DNA from: Dehalococcoidia bacterium
GTDB lineage: Bacteria > Chloroflexota > Dehalococcoidia > UBA2979
NCBI GenBank assembly: GCA_023228825.1
Contig: JALOAL010000017.1
Coordinates: forward strand, 1 to 48,281
DNA length: 48,281 bases
Direction: 5' to 3'
Positions 23,323 to 31,936 of this stretch are shown piece after piece. Positions within the stretch are counted from its first letter, which is position 1; each line of letters starts with the position of its first letter. The notes beneath the pieces are model-generated. The model made no database searches and was not told where the DNA came from. It worked only from the letters and a program-made list of their open reading frames with translations. The position numbers and the translations under genes were made by a program.

Positions 23323-24306
23323 CTAGCGTCGCGAGAGGATCGCGCGCTCATCCTCGGTCAGCGGGCCCGCCGAGTGCAGTGAGCGGAGGCGGTCGATGCG
23401 GTCGGCCAGCGGGGGGTGCGTGGCCCAGACGGAGGACGCGCTTGCCTCCAACTTCTTGAGGGGGTTCACGAAGTAGAGGTGCTGGGTGGAGCGGTTCGCC
23501 ACCTCCAGCACCTCGCGGTCGGTGCCAATCTTCCAGAGGGCCTGCTCCAGGCCGGTGGGGTTGCGCGTGAACTCCACGGCGGATGCGTCCGCCAGGTATT
23601 CGCGCTGGCGGCTGACGGACATCTGCACCAGGCGGGCGGCGATGGGCGCCAGGATCGCCAGCACCACCGCCACCACCAGCATCACGATCTGGAACGGGTT
23701 GCCACCGCCGCGGCCGCCGCCTCGGTTGCCTCCGCGCCCGCCGAAGAAGAATGTGTAGCGCAGGAAGAGGTCCGCCAGCAGGGCCACGCCGCCCACGACC
23801 ACGCCGATGAGGAGCATGAAGCGGATGTCGTAGTTGCGGACGTGCCCCAACTCGTGCGCGATCACGCCCTGTAGTTCCTCGCGGTCCAGTTTCTCCAGCA
23901 GGCCGGTGGTGACGGCGACCGAGGCGTGCCTGGGGTCCCGGCCGGTGGCGAAGGCGTTGGGGGCGCTGTCCTCGATGACGTGGACGCGCGGCATGGGGAC
24001 GTTGGCGGCCAGGCTCATCTCTCGCACCACGTTCATCAACTGCGGGTGCGACTCCTGCGTGACGGGCTTCGCCTGGGACGCCGCCAGCACAATGCGGTCG
24101 CCGGCGAAGTAGGAGCCGGAGGCCAGCAGGACGGCGAGCACGACCGCCCCGGCGGTGAACCACAGGCCACCGAACGGATCCCCCGTGGCGCCGAAGCCAG
24201 CCGCAAAGCCCAACGCACCCAGCAGCACGCCCACGCTGATCAGCAGGAGCAGCGACTTACGGCGGTTGGACGCCTGCTGGTTGAAGAAGGTGGTGCTGGA
24301 GGCCAT
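23323..24306 (-). CDS. htpX: Membrane metalloprotease HtpX
   Basis: An M48-family protease of 327 residues for quality control of membrane proteins. Two N-terminal membrane segments, zinc site HELGH at 151-155, third ligand Glu in REYLADASAVEF, and two more membrane segments (~residues 163-183 and 206-226) between them. A Gly/Arg-rich cytoplasmic-side insert (GGRGGNRGGGRGGG) lies near residue 190. It follows lemA by 23 bp; this pair is common in bacteria. Confidence 0.95.
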   Translation of the reverse strand: MASSTTFFNQQASNRRKSLLLLISVGVLLGALGFAAGFGATGDPFGGLWFTAGAVVLAVLLASGSYFAGDRIVLAASQAKPVTQESHPQLMNVVREMSLAANVPMPRVHVIEDSAPNAFATGRDPRHASVAVTTGLLEKLDREELQGVIAHELGHVRNYDIRFMLLIGVVVGGVALLADLFLRYTFFFGGRGGNRGGGRGGGNPFQIVMLVVAVVLAILAPIAARLVQMSVSRQREYLADASAVEFTRNPTGLEQALWKIGTDREVLEVANRSTQHLYFVNPLKKLEASASSVWATHPPLADRIDRLRSLHSAGPLTEDERAILSRR

Positions 24307-24329
24307 GCGGTCGTTCCGGCGCCGGTGGG

Positions 24330-24896
24330 CTAGCGGAGACGCACCTCCGGCACCTGCTGCGCCTCTGGCTCAGCCTCAAAGAAGTCGCGGCGGGAGAAGC
24401 CGAACATGCCGGCGATGAAGACGGCCGGCACGGTGGCGATCGCCGTGTTGTAGTCGCGCACGGATGCGTTGTAGTGCTGGCGCGAGAAGGAGATCTGGTT
24501 CTCCGTGGTGCTCAGTTCTTCCTGCAGGGAGAGCACGTTCTGGTTCGCCTTCAGGTCCGGGTAATTCTCCATGACCGCGAACAGCGAGCGCAGCGTGCCG
24601 GTCAGGGCGTTCTCCGCCTGCGCCTGGTCGGCGGGGCCCTGCGCTCCGGCGGCTACGGCGTCCGCGCGGGCCTGCGTCACGTTCTGCAGCGTTTCCTGCT
24701 CGAACTCCATATATCCGCGGACGGCGTTCACCAGGTTCGGGATCAGGTCGTGCCGGCGCTTGAGTTGCACGTCGATCTGCGACCAGGCCTCGTCCACCCG
24801 CAGGCGGCGCTGCACCAGGCCGTTGTACAGGGCCACCACCACCAGCGCGAGGAGTACCACAACGCCGAGGATGACCAGCAGGATGATGAATTCCAC
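24330..24896 (-). CDS. lemA: LemA family protein
   Basis: A 188-residue protein with one N-terminal membrane anchor (residues ~3-26) and a helical LemA domain: YNGLVQRRLRVDEAWSQIDVQLKRRHDLIPNLV shortened here to LVQRRLRVDEAWSQID and KRRHDLIPNLV, then ENALTGTLRSLFAVMENYPDLKAN (ending ENYPDLKAN) and SRQHYNASVRDYNTAI. The function is uncertain; the gene is usually next to htpX, as here. Start GTG 24896 with GGAGG 9 nt upstream. A TATCCT -10 box lies at 24948-24953 on the minus strand. Confidence 0.93.
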   Translation of the reverse strand: MEFIILLVILGVVVLLALVVVALYNGLVQRRLRVDEAWSQIDVQLKRRHDLIPNLVNAVRGYMEFEQETLQNVTQARADAVAAGAQGPADQAQAENALTGTLRSLFAVMENYPDLKANQNVLSLQEELSTTENQISFSRQHYNASVRDYNTAIATVPAVFIAGMFGFSRRDFFEAEPEAQQVPEVRLR

Positions 24897-25032
24897 GGGC
24901 GACGGCCTCCGCTATGGCGGTCGGGGACCGCCTCTCATGCTCTCCGAAGGATAACCGTTCGTCCGGCCTGGCGACCGTGCAATCGGCCCCAATGCTTGCG
25001 GGATCTCACGCTGGCGCAGGCGACGGCGTCCC

Positions 25033-25080
25033 TGCTACACGTCTGGCCTGCTACACGTCTGGCCTGCTACGCGTCCGGCC
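25033..25080. repeat. Three tandem copies of a 16-bp unit
   Basis: TGCTACACGTCTGGCC occurs at 25033-25048 and 25049-25064, with a third copy at 25065-25080 carrying two changes. The third copy includes the stop codon of the minus-strand regulator gene (25067-25069). It lies about 140-185 bp upstream of lemA. A short satellite; a binding function is possible but not shown. Confidence 0.75.
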
Positions 25081-25531
25081 CCGAGGGCTGCGCACCGCCA
25101 TCGGGCTGGGCGCCCACCTCGAAGTGGTTGGCCTCGTCTGGGAAGCGTGCGCTCACGTCCTCCACGGCGGGCGCGCTGAGGCGACGGAACGAGGCCACCA
25201 TCTCGCGCGCTGCGGGCGTGAGGCGGGACTGCCCGCCGCCGGCGCCTCCGGAGTCGGACTCCAGCAGGGGCACGCCGGCGGCCTCTTCCATCTCGCGCAA
25301 CTTCTTCCAGGCGGTGCGGTAGGGCAGGCGCAGCGCCTGCGCGCCTGCGGCCACGGAGCCCCGCGCGTCCACGGCCTCGAGCAAGCGCGCGCGATAGTCG
25401 CTCATCAGCACCACGCCGTCGCGCTCCACCCACACCTTCGTGCGCGCCACCGGCTGGCCAGCGCGCGAGGCAGGCGTGGAGGACGCACGGGAGCGCGGCG
25501 GCGGGGAAGTGCGTCGCTGGGGCATCGACAT
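25067..25531 (-). CDS. ModE-like winged-helix regulator
   Basis: A protein of about 154 residues. The N-terminal 40 residues are Arg/Pro/Ser-rich. The DNA-binding region is of the ModE/LysR N-terminal type: LLEAVDARGSVAAGAQALRLPYRTAWKKLREMEEAAG, given in parts as LLEAVDARGSVAAGAQAL and PYRTAWKKLREMEEAAG, then GGAGGGQSRLTPAARE. The molybdate-binding MOP domains of full ModE are absent. It is divergent from tupABC with a 55-bp gap, so it is likely the regulator of that importer. Start among ATG 25531, ATG 25525 or GTG 25534 is uncertain. Confidence 0.85.
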   Translation of the reverse strand: MSMPQRRTSPPPRSRASSTPASRAGQPVARTKVWVERDGVVLMSDYRARLLEAVDARGSVAAGAQALRLPYRTAWKKLREMEEAAGVPLLESDSGGAGGGQSRLTPAAREMVASFRRLSAPAVEDVSARFPDEANHFEVGAQPDGGAQPSGPDA

Positions 25532-25553
25532 CACGTCCGTTTCTGCATACCGT
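25525..25553 (+). promoter_or_regulatory. Candidate tupA promoter
   Basis: TCGACA (25525-25530), a 17-bp spacer and TACCGT (25548-25553). The predicted start of transcription is near 25560, next to the palindrome at 25562-25573. The -35 box overlaps the start of the divergent regulator gene. Confidence 0.5.
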
Positions 25554-25561
25554 CACGCACG

Positions 25562-25573
25562 GTCGTGCACGAC
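25562..25573. promoter_or_regulatory. 12-bp palindromic operator candidate
   Basis: GTCGTGCACGAC is a perfect palindrome at the predicted transcription start of tupA, inside the 55-bp gap shared with the ModE-like gene. A related half, GTCACGCACG, lies just upstream at 25552. A repressor bound here would block tup transcription. Confidence 0.5.
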
Positions 25574-25586
25574 GAAGGGAACGTAC

Positions 25587-26417
25587 ATGAGGCGCATGAC
25601 GCCTGTCGCCATCCTAGTCGTTCTGGCCGCGCTGATTGGTGTCGGCTGTGGCGGACAGGACGGCCGGATCATCCTCGCCACCACCACCAGCACCCAGGAC
25701 AGCGGCCTGCTAGATGTGCTGGCGCCCCTGTTCGAGGAGGACACTGGATACGACGTGGACGTGATCGCGGTGGGCTCCGGCGCCGCCATGCAGCACGGGC
25801 GTGACGGCAATGCGGACCTGCTGCTGGTCCATTCCCCGGCTGCGGAGGAGCAGTTCGTGGAGGAGGGCTACGGCGTGCGGCGGGCGCGCGTCATGTACAA
25901 CGACTTCGTGCTGGTCGGGCCGTCCTCGGACCCCGCGGGGGTGGCGGGCAGCACGGACATCGCGAGCGCGATGGCGGCGATCGCCGACTCCGAGAGCCCG
26001 TTCTTCAGCCGTGGAGACGACTCCGGGACGCACGCCAAAGAGCGCACGCTGTGGGCGGCCGCCGGCCTCGAAACCCCCGTGGGCGCCTCCTGGTATGCGG
26101 AGACCGGGCAGGGCATGGGCGCGACGCTGACGATCGCGGGCGAGTCGCGTGGCTACGCGCTGACCGACCGCGCCACCTGGCTCTCCAACGTGGACGCGGC
26201 GGTGCTGCCGCTGCTGGTGGAGGGTGACGAGCGCCTGTTCAACGTCTACCACGTGATCGTGGTGGATCCGGCGCGCTTCCCGGACCTGGACCTGAACACG
26301 GAGGGCGCGGACGCGTTTCGTGACTTCCTGCTGGGCGAGGAAGCGCAGAGCATTATTGCCACCTTCGGCGAAGACGAGTTCGGCCAGCCGCTCTTCGTCC
26401 CCTATCCGGACGAGTAG
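25587..26417 (+). CDS. tupA: Tungstate ABC transporter, substrate-binding lipoprotein
   Basis: A 276-residue binding protein with lipobox IGVGC. The mature N-terminus LATTTSTQDSGLLDVLAPLF and the segments GSGAAMQHGRDGNADLLLVHSPAAE and VMYNDFVLVGP are typical of TupA-type tungstate binding proteins, which prefer tungstate over molybdate. This is shown by family likeness, not by measured affinity. AAGGGA lies 6 nt before the ATG. First gene of the tup operon. Confidence 0.93.
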   Translation: MRRMTPVAILVVLAALIGVGCGGQDGRIILATTTSTQDSGLLDVLAPLFEEDTGYDVDVIAVGSGAAMQHGRDGNADLLLVHSPAAEEQFVEEGYGVRRARVMYNDFVLVGPSSDPAGVAGSTDIASAMAAIADSESPFFSRGDDSGTHAKERTLWAAAGLETPVGASWYAETGQGMGATLTIAGESRGYALTDRATWLSNVDAAVLPLLVEGDERLFNVYHVIVVDPARFPDLDLNTEGADAFRDFLLGEEAQSIIATFGEDEFGQPLFVPYPDE

Positions 26418-26444
26418 CGACAGCAGCGAGAGACGGGGGCGGGT

Positions 26445-27143
26445 GTGGCCCTGATCTGGGAGGCGTTGGGCGAAGCGTGGCGGCTGCTCTCCACCGGCGA
26501 GGGCGACATCTACGCCATTGCCCTGCGCACGGCGGTCATCACCGGGTGCTCCACGCTGGTGGCGGCGCTGGTCGGGCTGCCGCTGGGCCTGGCGGTGGCG
26601 CTCGGCCGGTTCCCGGGCCAGCGTGCGTTCGTGTCGCTGGCGAACGCTGGGACGGGGATGCCCCCGGTGGTGGCCGGGCTCCTGGTCAGCATCACGCTGT
26701 GGCGCTCCGGGCCGCTGGGCGCGCTCGGGCTGATCTACACGCCGGGCGCGATCGTGGTGGCGCAGGCGCTGATCGCCACGCCCATCGTGGTCGCCGTGAC
26801 GGCGGCGGCGGTGATGGCGCTGCCGCCCGCCCTGCACTACCAGATCCGCGCGATGGGCGCCGGCACGCCACGGTACCTCTGGCTCGTGGCCCGCGAGGCG
26901 CGCGTGCCCATCCTGGTGGCGATCATGGCCGGGTTCGGCTCCGTGGTGTCCGAAGTGGGCGCCTCCATGATGGTGGGCGGCAACCTGGCCGGCGAGACGC
27001 GCGTGCTCACCACCGCCGCCGTGCTCGAGGTCTCCCGGGGAAACTTCGGCACGGCGCTGGCGCTGGGCTTCATCCTGCTGGCGATGATCGGCGCGGTGGC
27101 CGTGGTGCTCACCACGGTGCAGCAGCGGGCGCGCCGGGCATGA
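26445..27143 (+). CDS. tupB: Tungstate ABC transporter permease
   Basis: A 232-residue permease with about five or six membrane segments. It shows the family's GMPPVVAGLLVSITLW and later ALPPALHYQIRAMGAG coupling segments, then FGSVVSEVGASMMVGGNLAG. Start GTG 26445. The stop overlaps the tupC ATG as ATGA. Confidence 0.92.
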   Translation: MALIWEALGEAWRLLSTGEGDIYAIALRTAVITGCSTLVAALVGLPLGLAVALGRFPGQRAFVSLANAGTGMPPVVAGLLVSITLWRSGPLGALGLIYTPGAIVVAQALIATPIVVAVTAAAVMALPPALHYQIRAMGAGTPRYLWLVAREARVPILVAIMAGFGSVVSEVGASMMVGGNLAGETRVLTTAAVLEVSRGNFGTALALGFILLAMIGAVAVVLTTVQQRARRA

Positions 27144-28147
27144 CCTCCCCCGTGAGTTCCTCCGTGCCCGCCCTCTCGCTCCGAGGCCTCTCGGTGACCC
27201 GCGGCCGCCGGCAGGTGCTGGCCGTGGAGGCGCTGGACGTCCTCGCCGGCGAGACCGTCGCCGTGCTGGGGCCGAACGGGGCCGGCAAGTCCACGTTGCT
27301 GCTGGCGGCGGCGCTGCTGCTGCCCGCCCGCGGCGAGGTGCGCGTCTTTGGTGAGGCGGCGTCCCGGACGAACCGGGTGCGGCTGCGTCGCCTCACGTCC
27401 ACGGTCTTTCAGGACTCCGCGCTGCTGGACATGGCGGCCGACCGCAACGTGGAGCAGGCGCTCGCCATCCACGCTGTCCCCCGCTCCCGGCGCCGGGAGC
27501 GCGCCCGCCACTGGCTCGACCGCCTGGGCGTGCGCGCACGCGCGGAGGCGCGACCGCACCAGTTGTCGGGCGGTGAGGCGCAGCGGGTGAGCCTCGCGCG
27601 GGCGCTGGCGGTGGAGCCGCGCCTGCTCTTCCTGGACGAGCCGTTCTCCGGGCTGGACTACACCACGCGCGCCCGCCTGGTCGGTGAGATGCGCGCACTG
27701 ATCCAGGAGACCGGCGTCACGGCGCTCCTGACCACCCACGATCACGCCGAGGCCGCCGTGCTGGCGGACCGCGTGGTGGTCCTGATCGACGGCCGCGTCG
27801 CCCAGGTGGGCCCCACGCACGAGGTGCTCCGCGCCCCGGCAACGGAGGACGTGGCCCGCTTCCTGGGCTACGCGGTGGTGACGGCGGCGGCGCTCGGGCT
27901 TCCGGGTGAGGGACGCCTGGCGGTGCCCTCGGACGCGGTGCGCCTGGTGGCGGCGGGGACGGCGGGCGCCCGCGAGGCGCGCGTGCTGGCGGTGGAGGGC
28001 GCCGCCGGTGGTGCGCGCCTGGCCCTGGAGGCCGGCGGCGCGGAGTTTGCGGCAGACGTGACGCTGGAGGCGCTCACCTCGCAACGCTGGGCGACCGGGG
28101 ACGTGGCGCACGTCTGCATCGATGGGGCGCGGACGGCGCGCCTCTAG
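27140..28147 (+). CDS. tupC: Tungstate ABC transporter ATPase
   Basis: A 335-residue ATPase with Walker A GPNGAGKST, Q-loop VFQDSALLDM, signature LSGGEAQR, Walker B LLFLDEPFSGLD and H-loop TTHDHAE. The C-terminal ~100 residues resemble a TOBE-type regulatory region, unlike the shorter TupC of some species. Translated together with tupB via the ATGA overlap. Confidence 0.92.
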   Translation: MTSPVSSSVPALSLRGLSVTRGRRQVLAVEALDVLAGETVAVLGPNGAGKSTLLLAAALLLPARGEVRVFGEAASRTNRVRLRRLTSTVFQDSALLDMAADRNVEQALAIHAVPRSRRRERARHWLDRLGVRARAEARPHQLSGGEAQRVSLARALAVEPRLLFLDEPFSGLDYTTRARLVGEMRALIQETGVTALLTTHDHAEAAVLADRVVVLIDGRVAQVGPTHEVLRAPATEDVARFLGYAVVTAAALGLPGEGRLAVPSDAVRLVAAGTAGAREARVLAVEGAAGGARLALEAGGAEFAADVTLEALTSQRWATGDVAHVCIDGARTARL

Positions 28148-28188
28148 CCGTACGCGGTCTATCCTCGGAAGGCTGTGCGAGGAGCGAG

Positions 28189-28800
28189 ATGTCCGACCAG
28201 CCGACCGAGAACCCAAACCGGGACCTCCGCAAGGAGGGGCCCGTGGAGCAGCCGCCGGCCAAGTGGCAGGGGCTGTTCCCCAAGAAGCACCCGCTCGTCC
28301 TTGTGAATACCGGTGACGGCAAGGGCAAGACCACGGCCGCGCTGGGCACCACCATGCGCGCGTGGGGGTGGGGCTGGCAGATCTGCTGGCTGCAGTTCAT
28401 CAAGAAGAAGAACTCGCACTACGGCGAGACCTTCGCCGCCGAGCGCATGGGCATCGAGATGCTCGCGCTGGGTGACGGCTTCACCTGGCTGTCCGAGGAC
28501 ATCGAGCACGACATCGCGCTGGCCAAGGAGGCGTGGGACCTGGCGCGCGAGAAGATCATGTCGGAGCAGTTCGACCTGGTGGTGCTGGACGAGATCACGT
28601 ACCCCATCACCTACAAGTGGCTGGACGTGGACATGGTGATCGAGACCCTCAAGCACCGTCCGAAGGACGTGGACATCATCATCACCGGCCGGGACGCCCA
28701 CCCCGCGCTCACCGAGTTCGCGGACACCGTGACCGAGATGCGGGAGGTGAAGCACGCCTTCCAAACCGGCATCAAGGCCCAGCCTGGCATCGACTACTAG
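28189..28800 (+). CDS. cobO: Cob(I)alamin adenosyltransferase, CobO/BtuR type
   Basis: CobO transfers the adenosyl group of ATP to cobalamin or precursor corrinoids. The 203-residue protein has the P-loop TGDGKGKTT at 41-49, WLQFIKK, the LVVLDEITYPITYKWLD box and TGRDAHPAL. The first 35 residues are a charged extension. GAGGAG precedes the ATG. It is separate from the B12-controlled btuCD genes and carries no riboswitch, but is expected to use the imported corrinoid. Confidence 0.95.
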   Translation: MSDQPTENPNRDLRKEGPVEQPPAKWQGLFPKKHPLVLVNTGDGKGKTTAALGTTMRAWGWGWQICWLQFIKKKNSHYGETFAAERMGIEMLALGDGFTWLSEDIEHDIALAKEAWDLAREKIMSEQFDLVVLDEITYPITYKWLDVDMVIETLKHRPKDVDIIITGRDAHPALTEFADTVTEMREVKHAFQTGIKAQPGIDY

Positions 28801-28811
28801 CGCGGCGATCC

Positions 28812-28840
28812 TCGTCACTGTCGTCCGAGGCGGGTAGCCT
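28812..28840 (+). promoter_or_regulatory. Leaderless promoter candidate for chrA
   Basis: TCGTCA (28812-28817), 17-bp spacer, TAGCCT (28835-28840), then ATG 28847 six nt later. The -35 matches TTGACA at four of six positions. Confidence 0.4.
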
Positions 28841-28846
28841 GCCGCG

Positions 28847-30049
28847 ATGCGGGACGGCGAGCGGGGTTCAGCGTGGGAGGTGTTCCTGGTCGCGTTGCGG
28901 CTGGGGCTTACCTCGTTCGGCGGCCCCATCGCGCACATTGGGTACTTCCGGGAGGAGTACGTGGTGCGGCGTCGCTGGCTGGACGACCAGCAGTTCGCCG
29001 ACCTGCTGGCGCTGACCAACTTCCTCCCCGGCCCCGCCAGTAGCCAGACCGGCATCGCCATCGGCACGATGCGTGCGGGCTACCTGGGTGGCTTGCTCTC
29101 CTGGGTCGGGTTCACGCTGCCGTCAGCCCTCGCACTGGTCGCCTTCGCCCAGGTCGTCCGAGGGCTGGACGTGTCGGACGCGGGGTGGCTCCACGGGCTG
29201 AAGATCGCCGCCGTGGCCGTGGTCGCGCAGGCGGTGTGGGCCATGTCCCGCAACCTGGCGCCCGACCGTGAGCGCGCGACGATCGCGGTGGCGGCCGCGG
29301 GCCTGGTGCTGATGGTCGCCACGCCCGCCACGCAGGTGCTCGCGATCCTCCTGGGTGGCATCGCTGGCTGGCTGCTCTACCGGCGGACCCCGGACGGTGG
29401 TGGCGGCGCCTTTGCCGAGGCGCCTCGGCGTCTCTCTCCGCGGATAGCGGCGGCATCGCTCGCCCTGTTCGTCCTGCTGCTGGTGGCGCTGCCGGTGGTG
29501 CGCGCCGCCGCTGGGTCGCAGACGCTCAACCTGGTGGACGCCTTCTACCGAGCGGGCTCCCTCGTCTTCGGCGGCGGGCACGTGGTGTTGCCGCTCCTGG
29601 AACGCGAGGTGGTGCCGCCGGGGTGGATCACGCAGTCCAACTTCATCGCGGGCTACGGCGCCGCGCAGGCCGTCCCCGGGCCGTTGTTCACGTTTTCGGC
29701 GTACCTGGGCGCATCGCTCGGGCCGCAGCCGAACGGGGCGCCGGGCGCGGCGGTGGCGCTGAGCGCCCTCTTTCTGCCCTCGTTCCTGCTGGTGTGGGGC
29801 GTGCTGCCGTTCTGGGACCACCTGCGCCGCATCTCTGCGGTGCAGGCAGCGCTGCGAGGCATTGGCGCGGCGGTCGTTGGCATCCTGGTCGCCGCGCTCT
29901 ACGACCCCGTGTGGACGAGCGCGATCTTCGAGCCCCAGGACCTCGCGTTGGCCCTCGTGGCGCTCGTGCTGCTGGCGGCCTGGCGACTGCCACCGTGGCT
30001 GGTGGTGGTGGTCGCGGCGACCGGTGGCGAGGCGCTGGCGCGCCTCTGA
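28847..30049 (+). CDS. chrA: Chromate transporter family protein (ChrA)
   Basis: A 400-residue membrane protein with two homologous ChrA halves of about six hydrophobic segments each. The first half has LRLGLTSFGGPIAHIGYF and LPGPASSQTGIAIGT; the second has GSLVFGGGHVVLPLLE and GYGAAQAVPGPLFTF. ChrA members export chromate by exchange, and some have no tested chromate role. The ATG lies 6 nt after a -10 like box with no SD, so it may be leaderless. Confidence 0.93.
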   Translation: MRDGERGSAWEVFLVALRLGLTSFGGPIAHIGYFREEYVVRRRWLDDQQFADLLALTNFLPGPASSQTGIAIGTMRAGYLGGLLSWVGFTLPSALALVAFAQVVRGLDVSDAGWLHGLKIAAVAVVAQAVWAMSRNLAPDRERATIAVAAAGLVLMVATPATQVLAILLGGIAGWLLYRRTPDGGGGAFAEAPRRLSPRIAAASLALFVLLLVALPVVRAAAGSQTLNLVDAFYRAGSLVFGGGHVVLPLLEREVVPPGWITQSNFIAGYGAAQAVPGPLFTFSAYLGASLGPQPNGAPGAAVALSALFLPSFLLVWGVLPFWDHLRRISAVQAALRGIGAAVVGILVAALYDPVWTSAIFEPQDLALALVALVLLAAWRLPPWLVVVVAATGGEALARL

Positions 30050-30073
30050 CCACCGCTCACCCGTGGGCGGCCC

Positions 30074-30928
30074 TCAGACCGAGGCGCCGCCGCTGGTGAG
30101 GCGCCAGCCACGCGCGAGGGCGCTGGGCTGCCAGACGCCCGCGTCGATCTCGCGTCCCGCGAAGGCGACGGCCGCGAGGGCCATGAGGATGGCGGCGCCG
30201 CCGAGTAGCAGGCCCTGGTGCCACCAGACCACGCCTTCCGTCAGCGCCCGCGCGCCGTCCGAGTACCAGTACGGGTTCACGTTCCGCGTCCACTCCAGCG
30301 CCTCGATGGTCTGGGAGAACGAGGCGAGGAGGTAGGTGACGATCACCAGCGCCGCCAGGATGCCCGCGGCCGTGCCTCGCGACGGTGCGATGGCGCCCAG
30401 CAGCATGGCCAGCGCGCCGAAGAACGTCACCACGGGGAGTGCCGCGAACGTGGCGAACACGAGGTCCCCGAGGCCCAGCGTGTCGCCGACGTCCACGAAC
30501 GGCACGCTCAGCAGCCAACCGAGCGTGTTGACCAGGCCGATGAGCACCGCGCCCAGCAGGAGCGCCGCCACACGCGAGGCGAAGAGCCGGAAGCGGCTGA
30601 TGGGCTGCGCGAGCAGGATCTCCAGCGTGCCGCGCCCTTCGTCACCGGCGAGCATGCCGGTACCGGACACCACGGCGTAGATGATCATGATCACGGGGGC
30701 GATGGAGAAGTACTCCGTGGTGATGAAGCCCTCGGGCGTGCTCAGGTTCGCGCCGGCGCCGCCGAAGAAGTCCAGGAAGCCCTCTGGGTACTCCACGTCC
30801 CGCAGGAACTCCTCGAACGTGGGGTAGAGGAGGACCATGAGCGCGGCGTAGATGGCCAGGCCCACGCCGTACCAGGCGATGTGCCAGCGGAGGTCCACCA
30901 GCGACCGCCGGACGAGCGAGGCGTTCAT
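30074..30928 (-). CDS. ABC-2 type transporter permease
   Basis: A 284-residue membrane protein with six hydrophobic segments and a long external loop near residues 35-75. The segment GDEGRGTLEILLAQPISRFRLFASR is the family pattern for this permease (GRGTLEILLAQPISRFRLFA). Its start overlaps the end of the upstream ATPase gene by ATGA. Substrate unknown; such pairs export drugs, lipids or other compounds. Confidence 0.88.
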   Translation of the reverse strand: MNASLVRRSLVDLRWHIAWYGVGLAIYAALMVLLYPTFEEFLRDVEYPEGFLDFFGGAGANLSTPEGFITTEYFSIAPVIMIIYAVVSGTGMLAGDEGRGTLEILLAQPISRFRLFASRVAALLLGAVLIGLVNTLGWLLSVPFVDVGDTLGLGDLVFATFAALPVVTFFGALAMLLGAIAPSRGTAAGILAALVIVTYLLASFSQTIEALEWTRNVNPYWYSDGARALTEGVVWWHQGLLLGGAAILMALAAVAFAGREIDAGVWQPSALARGWRLTSGGASV

Positions 30929-31821
30929 TGCGCCTCCTCCCGGTAATAGTCCACGAACAACTCCTCCAGCGTGGGCTGGCGCACGGTGAGGTCGTCCACC
31001 GGGTACCGCGCCAGGAACTTCACCACCCCGTCGATGCCGTCGTGGGCCTCCAGCGTGGCGCGCGTGGTGTCGCGCTCCACCACCTGCACACCGGGCGGGA
31101 GCGCGTCGAAGGCGTCCCCGGGCGGCGGTTGGACGAAGCGCACCTCGATGCGTCGAGGCGCCAGGCGACGCTGCTCCGCCAGGTCGAACACGTCCACGAT
31201 CAGGCCGTCACGCACGATGGCGGCGCGGGAGCAGAGGGCCTCCACCTCCGCCAGGATGTGCGAGGAGAAGAAGACCGTGCGGCCCTCCGCGGCCACCTCG
31301 TGCAGGACGGCGTCCACCTGTTCCTGCACGAGCGGGTCCAGCCCGGTGGTGGGTTCGTCCAGCATCACCAGCGGGGGGCGGTGCATCAGGGCCAGTATGA
31401 GGCCCACCTTCTGGCGGTTGCCTCGGGAGAGCGTGGCCAGGTCGCGCGTGGTGTCCAGGCTGAACCGCTCGACCAGTGAGTCCAGGTAGGCGCGGTCGGG
31501 GCGCTCCTCCCGCACGTCCGAGTAGAAGTCGAACACCTCGGACGCGGTCATGCCGCGGGGGAGGCTGGGGTCGCTGGGCAGGTAGCCCAGGCAGCGGCGG
31601 GCGGCGACGGACTGGCGCTGGGCGTCCAGGCCCATGACTTCCACGTGGCCGGAGGTGGGCCGGATCAGGTCCAGGATGATGCGGATCGCCGTGCTCTTCC
31701 CCGCCCCGTTCGGTCCGAGGAAGCCGAAGATCTCGCCCGGGGCCACCTGCAGGTCCACGCCCCGCAGGGCGCGCACCTCGCCGTAGTGCTTCACCAGCCG
31801 TTCCACGCGTAGCGCGTCCAT
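30925..31821 (-). CDS. ABC-2 type transporter ATPase
   Basis: A 298-residue ATPase: Walker A GPNGAGKST, the Q-loop YLPSDPSLPRGMTA, signature LSRGNRQK, Walker B LVMLDEPTTGLD and H-loop FSSH. The C-terminal 90 residues hold the extra domain seen in CcmA/NatA-type exporter ATPases. The frame runs upstream, but MDALRVERLV (ATG 31821) is the normal domain start. It energises the coupled permease. Confidence 0.92.
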   Translation of the reverse strand: MDALRVERLVKHYGEVRALRGVDLQVAPGEIFGFLGPNGAGKSTAIRIILDLIRPTSGHVEVMGLDAQRQSVAARRCLGYLPSDPSLPRGMTASEVFDFYSDVREERPDRAYLDSLVERFSLDTTRDLATLSRGNRQKVGLILALMHRPPLVMLDEPTTGLDPLVQEQVDAVLHEVAAEGRTVFFSSHILAEVEALCSRAAIVRDGLIVDVFDLAEQRRLAPRRIEVRFVQPPPGDAFDALPPGVQVVERDTTRATLEAHDGIDGVVKFLARYPVDDLTVRQPTLEELFVDYYREEAQ

Positions 31822-31936
31822 CGGCGACTCCGTCCGCAAACCGCCCGCACCAAATCTGGCCCATGGTAGGCCGTGTCGAGCGCTCGCCAGCGCCAATGGG
31901 GGGCCCAGGGGGCGGCCTTCGGCGCCTTCGGGGGCG

